Below, piece after piece: positions 7,801 through 14,148 of a stretch of 16,002 nucleotides of DNA. The position numbers and the translations under genes were made by a program. Where the stretch lies: assembly GCA_030628225.1 (NCBI GenBank), contig DAOVRJ010000022.1, forward strand, positions 1 to 16,002, read 5' to 3'. The notes under the pieces were generated by a model that saw only the letters and a program-made list of their open reading frames with translations, searched no databases and had not been told where the DNA came from. Numbering within the stretch: the first letter of the stretch is position 1; every line of letters starts with the position of its first letter. The DNA is from Candidatus Zixiibacteriota bacterium. Lineage in GTDB: Bacteria; SM23-81.

Positions 7801-9921
7801 CCGGCCCCCAGCGGCACCGTTTCGGGCATCTGCTATGAGACGGGAACAGGTACTCCCTTGAACGCCACTCTGAAGATATACCGCTCCGACGACATGAGCC
7901 TGTACATCACCACCTATTCCGACTCCTTGGCGGGCGGGGCCTATTCCGCGCTGCTTCCTTACTTCGACTATGTTTTTCGAGTAACCGCCTATCAGCACAA
8001 GCCCATCACCAGGGACGTGACTGTGGACGAGCCGACGGAAACAGAGAATTTCAAGATGGAGGTGACCAGCGGCAATATCCTGGTCATCAACGACGACGAT
8101 GGCTCCAAGGACATGCAGGTCAAGCGGGACAAGCAGGGCAGAGTTCTCAGCAGACCGACCGGTGCTCTGGAGGCAAAGGCCGGTGAGTCGGCAGCGGCCA
8201 TGATCAGCCTGTTAGAAGAGTTGGGTTATTATGTGGTCAGCGAGGAGGCGTCAGCCACCGACCCCGGGACCTGGCCCAGCTATGATTTCATCCTGTGGAG
8301 CGACGGAGACGATACCGATCCGGTTTCCACCGCATCCTACCGCACAAATTTGGAGAACTATGTCAGCACCGGCGGCAAGCTGCTCATCGAGGGCGGCGAG
8401 CTCGACTACGACGCTGCCAGCTACCCCGGGTATCCCAGCTTTGCCGCCAATGTTCTGCACGTTGTCGACTGGAACGGAGACAATTCCGGCAACCTGAATC
8501 GCGTATCTGGAATGGAGAGCCATCCCATCGCCAGCACACCCAACACATTGCCGGCCAGCATAAGCATCGCTTACTCGGGTTACGGTGATCAGGACGCCTC
8601 GACGCCCGCCTCCGACGCCTATGCGGTGTACGATTGTGCCTCGGATCCGGGGGACGCTGGCATTCTGGTCTATGACGACACGCCGTCTCCCGAGTCGGCC
8701 CAGATCGTCTTCTTCTCTTTCAACTGGCTGGCCCTCGCCGATTCCACCACAAGCGCCCAGCTGCTGGAGAACGCCGTTAACTACCTGCTAGCCCAGGAGG
8801 CTCTGCCGGAAGGCGGGATCAGCGGAACTGTGGACCTGAAGGGATCCAACGACGAAAGCGGCGTGGTGGTCACGGCCTCCAGCGGCGGCAAGTTCGCCAG
8901 ATCCGACACCACCGATACCGACGGCAGCTACGCCATCATGGATCTGTACAATGGTACGTACACAGTCACGGCTCATAAGCTGGGCTACGTAGACTCCACT
9001 GCAGGCGACGTGGTGGTGCAGAACGGGCAGATCACCGAGAACATCGACTTCAATCTCTATCCACAGCAGGTGATCTTCTATTTGGACTTCGAGGACGCCG
9101 GTCACATGGTGCCCGCCGGTTCCGACTGGGAGTGGGGCGTGCCCACCAGCGGACCCGGCAATGCCCATTCCGGGACCAAGGTCTGGGCCACCAAGCTGGC
9201 TGGGGAATATTCCAGCAGTTCCAACTCCACCCTGGATACATATAGCATAGATTTCCATGGTGTGACCCAGGCCACCCTCACCTTTTGGAGCTGGTACTCC
9301 TTCGAGGGGAGCAGCACCCATTACGACGGTGGCAATGTGAAGATCTCTCTGGAGGGAGGACCGTATAATCTGATCACCCCGGTGGATGGCTACGACGGTA
9401 TTATTTACAGCACCAACGCCGGTATTCCCAATGAGCAGGGTTTTGCCGGTCCCTCCACAGGCAACTTCTGGCACCAGGAGACCTTCGATCTGACCCCCTA
9501 CGTGGGTAATAAGGAGATTTTCCTGCGCTTCCATTTCGGCAGCGACGGATCCGTCACCTATCCGGGTTGGTACATCGACGACCTGATGATCACTGGTCCG
9601 GCGACGGTTCCCCTGCCGGTGGAGAATCTCCAGGCTCAGTTGATGGAGGAGGATATATATCTAATCTGGTCGCCTCCCGTCAAGGCCGGCGAGGTGGATC
9701 ACTATGTTATCTACCGAAATGAGAGCCATGATTTCATGCCTGGCCATACCGATTCCATCGGGGTCACCGAAGATACCACCTTCGTGGACACCGATCCCGG
9801 CGTGGGCTCTCCGTCGATCAACCACTACTATGTTGTGGAGGCGGTCAGCGGGGAAGGGTACCGGTCTGACAGATCGAGCACCGTGGGCGAATTCGATAAA
9901 TATCTGCAGGTAACACCCTAA
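4813..9921 (+). CDS. Giant secreted mosaic protein: CWB2-like region, divergent C25-like core, GATase-like, immune-inhibitor-A-like and FN3-GEFD domains
   Basis: 1702 residues, numbered from ATG 4813. Residues 1-28 are a Sec signal peptide ending in SSVQA. There is no C25-type propeptide. Residues ~105-255 resemble cell-wall-binding repeat 2 folds (NFIGGVSTSVQ, then NAAVIAALHNVPLLFAEP and an Asn-Thr-Gln-Leu helix). Residues ~400-705 look like a divergent C25/caspase-fold core: candidate His547 in FSCHGGG, Cys614 in YNACGMADG, and closing VYGDPNC. The His-Cys spacing is 67, against 33 in the neighbours, so activity is uncertain. Next come an Ig-like domain (~735-815), an unassigned beta region, two carboxypeptidase-regulatory-like domains (~906-1085), a class I glutamine-amidotransferase-like fold (~1086-1329, ILVINDDDG) with a basic insert, a third regulatory-like domain (~1334-1416), an immune-inhibitor-A-like sandwich (~1419-1596) and a terminal FN3-like domain ending VGEFDKYLQVTP. 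The role is probably surface proteolysis or binding. The domain list is firmer than the function. Confidence 0.88.
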   Translation: MSKNLFAKIVPVMCLALILGLTFSSVQASRDLDPTVFLPRVNIVHLDQGTGDTQYYYLAAVPMTIFHYNDDVYTALLLSDDIADQTVDYMLDDWQAYLDQHPSLDRHLNFIGGVSTSVQNTVAAQFGVTDPEDISVIEGTPIQVANEIAEHDWRTASSVVIAPYLTTLTDHDRESIANAAVIAALHNVPLLFAEPTALSSETMDLIGALGADQAVLVEIDDMLSSNINTQLSGAGVTVTADLTSESDVVAHVKSLTNKVTLCGLVDSGDWQHLPAAFSGARYGGYVLYLPPGMNKMANDLSARIKEDPELQGYYKLTEPLTGKGWIKDMEKGIADNFYAWLNGLGGSDPSDLETVITFEPQGTGGGDLETTFERSISGDPSNLTRPGAISGRMPLSYRRNIALANRTGMYRATIFANPRPQHVTLSMNAYEVQYSSDYDDSWGTGHNVNEVFGWPAAGWTAGNGYFPWDDIHTNPPDLYPILPPPANGSAGHDCGQFTSFLSGGYETHWHSGSGAGTGSHPAQPDVTNIGFVADMNDGSTFLYFSCHGGGTVIAVRNTDNGIAQDSGAPAWGEPYWPDDDERVYDGSAGGDYYQSNLDSDLENARGMMIAYNACGMADGYMNEILLEHGGTVSIGSYSSVSFNGSGWWWNIWVHMVTNEDYTAGEAAMYATARVSDLMTPAGKGPDYTLRYVVYGDPNCPFAQTDWTSPVPNPINTNYGGHKPDKPENEFAGSVVPDTIQVNVPTDVTVTLQDTAGVGVDSVLVTIEGWGVSLSGLTDPSGQKIFNIDAPYGEELTVIGEKEAFDTFTGTIHVIGALDFATADIFVEVAAVGLTDTLTPYYEGIMTGVSDQTGFELIAQGCGVDTSTTAVGDSVDMGVTPTSTGVVKGAIAKSGYNVYVENIPCISVYGTLSGAVVNGDTGDSLSSVRVKGYIHGADTSMASPVFNVVSEASGIYTVPGQLAVGLYDVYSRQFGYLDYSNTTQVMYGANVHDVILTPAPSGTVSGICYETGTGTPLNATLKIYRSDDMSLYITTYSDSLAGGAYSALLPYFDYVFRVTAYQHKPITRDVTVDEPTETENFKMEVTSGNILVINDDDGSKDMQVKRDKQGRVLSRPTGALEAKAGESAAAMISLLEELGYYVVSEEASATDPGTWPSYDFILWSDGDDTDPVSTASYRTNLENYVSTGGKLLIEGGELDYDAASYPGYPSFAANVLHVVDWNGDNSGNLNRVSGMESHPIASTPNTLPASISIAYSGYGDQDASTPASDAYAVYDCASDPGDAGILVYDDTPSPESAQIVFFSFNWLALADSTTSAQLLENAVNYLLAQEALPEGGISGTVDLKGSNDESGVVVTASSGGKFARSDTTDTDGSYAIMDLYNGTYTVTAHKLGYVDSTAGDVVVQNGQITENIDFNLYPQQVIFYLDFEDAGHMVPAGSDWEWGVPTSGPGNAHSGTKVWATKLAGEYSSSSNSTLDTYSIDFHGVTQATLTFWSWYSFEGSSTHYDGGNVKISLEGGPYNLITPVDGYDGIIYSTNAGIPNEQGFAGPSTGNFWHQETFDLTPYVGNKEIFLRFHFGSDGSVTYPGWYIDDLMITGPATVPLPVENLQAQLMEEDIYLIWSPPVKAGEVDHYVIYRNESHDFMPGHTDSIGVTEDTTFVDTDPGVGSPSINHYYVVEAVSGEGYRSDRSSTVGEFDKYLQVTP

Positions 9922-9956
9922 GATTCAATACTGGCCTGAAAATTGCAGTGATAATG

Positions 9957-9991
9957 TCGTCTGGGCTGTCGTGCCTGGACAGCCCAGACGA
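9957..9991 (+). terminator. Perfect 14-bp intergenic hairpin without a T tract
   Basis: The arms TCGTCTGGGCTGTC (9957-9970) and GACAGCCCAGACGA (9978-9991) are exact reverse complements around a seven-base loop, GTGCCTG. Two G-T wobbles could extend the base. It starts 36 bases after the stop of the upstream gene. No run of T follows, so a standard intrinsic terminator is not shown. A factor-dependent or U-less terminator, a 3'-end stabiliser or a processing site all fit. Confidence 0.45.
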
Positions 9992-10086
9992 TGGAGCTAA
10001 TCCCATTAGAAGCACGGAATTATCAAAACGGGAGATAATCGTAAGGATGTGAATAAGTGGAGGAACCTAAAACTGGACGAGTAGAG

Positions 10087-10093
10087 AGGAGGT
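10087..10093 (+). promoter_or_regulatory. Ribosome binding site supporting a TTG start codon
   Basis: AGGAGGT lies nine bases before TTG at 10103. No ATG or GTG in this frame lies nearby upstream, and translation from the TTG immediately gives a textbook signal peptide (MQRKTIFAF and a hydrophobic core ending AHA). The TTG is therefore taken as the true start. Confidence 0.75.
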
Positions 10094-10102
10094 CGACTTA
10101 TC

Positions 10103-13100
10103 TTGCAGAGGAAAACTATTTTTGCGTTCACTCTGATTCTGGTCTTGAGTCTGGCCACATTTTCCTGGGCCCATGCTGCTGGTCAGTGGGTGTCCCTGGA
10201 TGTCGGCTCTGAGGATGGGGTGCAGATCTCCATTTTGGAATCTGGTCCGGTGCGCACCGTGGTGGAGTTACGCCTGGATGGATACTGGCAGGACCAGGTG
10301 GAGATCGAAGGGGTGACCCACGGGATCATCGGCTTGCCGGGGAGGACAACCCTGATGGAGAAGGGGCTTCCGGATCTGCCCAAGGTGCGGGAGCGGTTGA
10401 TCGTGCCCGACGATGCTTACATGGTCGTCAGGGTATTGGAGGTCGATGAGCTGGAGATGGAGACATTGCCCATCGCGCCATCGAAGGGCCATCTGCCCCG
10501 AAGCATCGATCCGGCGACGGTGCCCTATGAGTTCGATGATTTTTACCAAAGCGACACCTGGTATCCAGCGAGCAATGTGGAGTTGAGCGATCCATTTATT
10601 GTCCGGGATTTTCGCGGTATCTCTTTGCAGGTGAACCCCATTCAGTACAATCCGGCCCTGGGCCGGCTGCGCATATACCGGCGGTTAGTGGTGGAGGTGT
10701 TTTCCGCTGGGCCGGGTCGAAGTAATGTGAAGCGCCGGACCAAGGGTTTTGATCGGATGGATGCGGATTTTGAGTCGCTTTACCGGCGTCTGTTTCTCAA
10801 CTATTCCGCGGCCAAGTATGCTCCCGTGCTGGAGCAAGGCCGGATGCTCATCATCTGTGACAACGGCTTTTACAACGACACCTTGTCTCTCTATCACTGG
10901 AAACTGCAGAAGGGCGTACCAACCAAGCTGGCCCTGTATCCCGATAGCACGGGCAGCGGCTCTGGCGCATTGCAGTCCTACATTCAAAATGAGTATGATT
11001 CTGCCGATGGGCTGACATACGTCCTGTTGGTGGGGGATGTTGGTCAGATTCCCACTCTCTATGGCACAGCAGAGGGGGCTCCCTCCGATCCATGCTATGT
11101 GAAGCTGGAGGGCAGTGATCACTATCCCGATGCCTTCATCTCCCGGCTTTCGGCCACCAGCGCCGCGCAGGTAGAAAATCAGGTGGAGAAGTTCGTCAAT
11201 TACGAGGCCAGCCCGGACACAGGTGCGGCAGCGGCCTGGTATCACAAAGGTACCGGGATTGGCAGCGACGACAGTGGCGGGACCGGCCTGATGGATTGGG
11301 AGCGTTGTGATCTGCTGCGGGACGATCTTTTGGCTTACACATATACCCATGTGGATCAGATATACGACCCCGGGGCCACGGCCGCCCTGGTTACCACGGC
11401 CGTCAATGACGGACGTAGTATCATCAATTACATCGGCCACGGTGGCGTGACCTCCTGGAGCACCACCGGTTTCTCGAATTCCAATGTGAACGCCCTGAGC
11501 AATGGTCACATGTTGCCCTATATCTGTGATGTGGCCTGTGATAACGGGAAGTTCACATATGGGAGCGGCGATTGTTTCGCCGAGGCCTGGCTCAAGGCTG
11601 GCTCCGCCGGCAGCCCCAAAGGAGCCATTGGGATCTACGCCTCATCCACCCTGGCCGACTGGATGCCCCCCTGCGTGATGCAGACGGAAGTGGTGGATCT
11701 GCTTGTTGCAGAGGAGAAAAATACCTTCGGCGGCCTGAGCTTCAACGGTGTGATGAAGGCCATGGATGAATACCCGGGGACGGTTGGCACTAAGCTGATG
11801 GAGCAGTACAACCTGTTCGGGGACTGCTCGCTTGTGATGCGCACCGACGTGCCCACTACCATGACTGTGAATCATGACCCGATCATCTTAGTGGACGCCA
11901 CCAGCTACGACGTGCAGGTGCCGGGGGTGGAGGGTGCCCTGACCTCGCTGTACCACGATGGTGTCTTCTATGGATCTGCCTATACCAATGCCGCTGGCTA
12001 TGCGACCATCACTCTAGTGCAGTCCTTTCCCGGGCCCGGCCAGGTGACCCTGACGGTCACCGCCTACAACCGGGTTCCTTACGTCACCACATTAGATGTG
12101 GTCACCCCCTCCGGCCCGTACATGGTCTATGAGTCTCATGTCATCGACGATGTGGCCGGCGGCAATGGAGACGGCATGGTCAACCCCGGCGAGAATATCG
12201 GAATGCCGGTAAGCTTGAGAAACGCGGGCTCCGACCCGGCCACCGCCGTCACGGCTCTGCTGACCATCGACGATCCCTACGTGCAGATCGCCGACAGCCT
12301 GGAGAATTACGGTGACGTACCGGCGGGATCCACGGCTACCTGCGTCGATGACTACGACTTCCAGGTCCTCAGCGGGTGCCCGAATGGCCATGTGCTGGAT
12401 TTCACCCTGGAGATCAGCTCCGCGGAGACGACCTGGGTGGAGCACGGTTTGAACATCACCGTCGCCGCCCCGGACCTAGCCTATGAGGATCATGTTATCG
12501 ATGACAGCGGGGGAAATGGCAACGGCCAGGCGGATCCCGACGAGACCTTCGACATAACCATCTCCCTGAAGAACTGGGGTTCCGGAACGGCCATGGGGGT
12601 CTCGGCTCTGCTGAGCTCCGACGACGGCTACTTGGATGTGCAAGTGAACACTGCCAGCTACGGGGATATTCTCCCCGAGCAGGTGGCGTCATCTTTGACG
12701 GCTTACACCGTGAGCGTGGATGCCGGCTGTCCGCCGGGCCACGTGGCCGACCTTATCCTGGACATGACCGCCGGTGGATCGTACGCGGCGGCAGACACCT
12801 TTCAGATCAGCATCGGCCAAAGACCCATCTTGCTGGTGGATGACGATGATGGTAAAAGTTACCAGAGCTACTGGCTCGATGCCCTGGACGCCAACGGATA
12901 TTCTTATGAAGTCTGGGAGCTTTCCAGCAAGGGTTCGCCCCCGCCGGACAGCCTGAAGCAATATCGCGTCGTCCTGTGGACCACGGCCGACGATTATGGG
13001 TCTACCGGCTCTCCGACGACCCTGACGGCAACAGATCAGGCTAATTTGCAGGCCTATCTGGATGCCGGAGGGAACCTGTTCCTTTCCAGCCAGGACGTGC

Positions 13101-13885
13101 TTTACGACAACGAACCGGTCACCTCCTTCATCACCGATTACCTGCATGTGGCCGATCATGAAGATGACACACACCCCACGCAGGTGAGCGGTTTTAACGG
13201 GGACCCCATCAGCGACAGGATGATCCTGCCGCTGAGCTTTCCCTTCAGCAACTGGGGCGACGATATCGTTGTCGGGGCCGGAGCCACCTGTATTTTCGAA
13301 AATAACGATTACAGCACTGCGGAGTTCATCAGAGAAGGACCGCCCGCCGAGGAAGATCTTGCCAAGGGTGGAGAGAAACGGGGTGCCGGCGGGGCCCTCC
13401 GCTATCCCGATGATGGTTCCTCCACCTACAAAGTGGTGTTCTCCGTCTTCGCCTTCGAGGCTATCAGCACATCGGCCCCTGATCCGAACAACCAGAAGAC
13501 GGTTTTGGCCAATATCGTCGACTGGTTCTTAGGCGATTGTATTCCGCCATCGCCGGTAACTAATTTAGTGGCTATCCTCGGGGAAAATCAGCTGGTCCTG
13601 GAGTGGTCTCCGGCCATAGACAGCAAGGGTGTAGATCACTATGTGATTTACCGCAATACACAGCCTGATTTTCTGCCCTCAGCCACAGATTCCATGGGAT
13701 CGGCCGCGGACACCTTCTTCGTCGACACCAGTAGCGCCATCGGAGACACCCTGACCAACCACTATTACTCTGTGAAGGCCGTGGATGGAGCCGGCAACAA
13801 ATCGTTTGCTTGCGGAAACATCGGTGAATTCGATAGCCATCTCACCAACATCCACCCTGATAGCCTTAGGACCCTTCAACCGTAG
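10103..13885 (+). CDS. Gingipain-like C25 cysteine peptidase with CARDB-like, GATase-like and FN3-GEFD domains (peptidase B)
   Basis: A 1260-residue predicted secreted cysteine endopeptidase starting at TTG. The signal peptide is residues 1-25 (AHA cleavage site). Residues ~30-205 are a C25-type propeptide (GLPDLPKVRERLIVP, NPIQYNP), ending in a basic cluster (VKRRTK). Residues ~245-580 are the catalytic domain: LLVGDVGQIPT, His446 in YIGHGG, Cys479 in DVACDNGKF, and LFGDCSLVM. The VACxNGxF motif is the closest here to classical gingipains. An Ig-like segment (~585-668) precedes two CARDB-like repeats (~671-790 and ~791-906), each with GGNG[DN]G and a CPxGH turn. Residues ~907-1144 form a glutamine-amidotransferase-like fold (PILLVDDDDG) with a charged insert near 1080-1097. 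Residues ~1147-1240 are the FN3-like terminal module (DHYVIYRN, HYYSVKAVD), then IGEFDSHL and a 13-residue tail. It shares the last two domains with the gene upstream. Specificity is unknown. Confidence 0.93.
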   Translation: MQRKTIFAFTLILVLSLATFSWAHAAGQWVSLDVGSEDGVQISILESGPVRTVVELRLDGYWQDQVEIEGVTHGIIGLPGRTTLMEKGLPDLPKVRERLIVPDDAYMVVRVLEVDELEMETLPIAPSKGHLPRSIDPATVPYEFDDFYQSDTWYPASNVELSDPFIVRDFRGISLQVNPIQYNPALGRLRIYRRLVVEVFSAGPGRSNVKRRTKGFDRMDADFESLYRRLFLNYSAAKYAPVLEQGRMLIICDNGFYNDTLSLYHWKLQKGVPTKLALYPDSTGSGSGALQSYIQNEYDSADGLTYVLLVGDVGQIPTLYGTAEGAPSDPCYVKLEGSDHYPDAFISRLSATSAAQVENQVEKFVNYEASPDTGAAAAWYHKGTGIGSDDSGGTGLMDWERCDLLRDDLLAYTYTHVDQIYDPGATAALVTTAVNDGRSIINYIGHGGVTSWSTTGFSNSNVNALSNGHMLPYICDVACDNGKFTYGSGDCFAEAWLKAGSAGSPKGAIGIYASSTLADWMPPCVMQTEVVDLLVAEEKNTFGGLSFNGVMKAMDEYPGTVGTKLMEQYNLFGDCSLVMRTDVPTTMTVNHDPIILVDATSYDVQVPGVEGALTSLYHDGVFYGSAYTNAAGYATITLVQSFPGPGQVTLTVTAYNRVPYVTTLDVVTPSGPYMVYESHVIDDVAGGNGDGMVNPGENIGMPVSLRNAGSDPATAVTALLTIDDPYVQIADSLENYGDVPAGSTATCVDDYDFQVLSGCPNGHVLDFTLEISSAETTWVEHGLNITVAAPDLAYEDHVIDDSGGNGNGQADPDETFDITISLKNWGSGTAMGVSALLSSDDGYLDVQVNTASYGDILPEQVASSLTAYTVSVDAGCPPGHVADLILDMTAGGSYAAADTFQISIGQRPILLVDDDDGKSYQSYWLDALDANGYSYEVWELSSKGSPPPDSLKQYRVVLWTTADDYGSTGSPTTLTATDQANLQAYLDAGGNLFLSSQDVLYDNEPVTSFITDYLHVADHEDDTHPTQVSGFNGDPISDRMILPLSFPFSNWGDDIVVGAGATCIFENNDYSTAEFIREGPPAEEDLAKGGEKRGAGGALRYPDDGSSTYKVVFSVFAFEAISTSAPDPNNQKTVLANIVDWFLGDCIPPSPVTNLVAILGENQLVLEWSPAIDSKGVDHYVIYRNTQPDFLPSATDSMGSAADTFFVDTSSAIGDTLTNHYYSVKAVDGAGNKSFACGNIGEFDSHLTNIHPDSLRTLQP

Positions 13886-13924
13886 TTGCCAAGAGCTTCT
13901 GGGCGAGAGGTTTTGGTTTTTTCC

Positions 13925-13961
13925 CATGACAGGTGGCCGTATAGAGCGGTCGCCTGTCATG
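13925..13961 (+). terminator. 16-bp intergenic hairpin downstream of peptidase B
   Basis: The outer arms CATGACAGG (13925-13933) and CCTGTCATG (13953-13961) are perfectly complementary. The inner arms TGGCCGT and GCGGTCG continue the stem with three G-T wobbles around the loop ATAGA. It begins 40 bases after the stop codon. A T-rich stretch precedes rather than follows it, so intrinsic termination on the plus strand is not clear. It could be a factor-dependent terminator or an mRNA 3'-end structure. Confidence 0.4.
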
Positions 13962-13977
13962 TCATTATCCACGATGG

Positions 13978-14116
13978 GGTTTTTGTTTCTGTCGAAATGT
14001 CGTTCTAGTTCCTGAGGCGTCAGATGGGTATCAGCCCGGTAATGTATGATGGCTGGGAATCGGTGGTCTCCGTTCGGTCCGGGGAGTTCGACCATTACTT
14101 GCAATATTGGAAATAG
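13978..14116 (+). pseudogene. Decayed remnant of the FN3-GEFD C-terminal module
   Basis: Between peptidases B and C one frame (14009-14116) reads DGWESVVSVRSGEFDHYLQYWK and stops. GEFDHYLQ matches the GEFDKYLQ that ends the protein finishing at 9921 in seven of eight positions, again right at a C-terminus. In another frame just upstream (13978-14046) GFCFCRN...PEASD resembles the YVIYRN...PQASD strand-turn of intact modules, with about two residues missing between RN and P. Roughly 75 bases expected between the two parts are absent. The pieces are thus out of frame and shortened, as in a dead gene end. The GEFD tail is the strong part and the upstream match is moderate. No ribosome site precedes the only ATG (14042), so a functional small protein is unlikely. 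Confidence 0.45.
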
Positions 14117-14148
14117 AGACAGTTTGCAACCAGTGGAGGTAGGTGCAT

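Noticed and set aside
14099-14129. Two TTGCAA palindromes 19 bases apart just before peptidase C, operator-like
   Set aside because: Six-base palindromes occur often by chance, and the first copy lies inside the decayed coding remnant.
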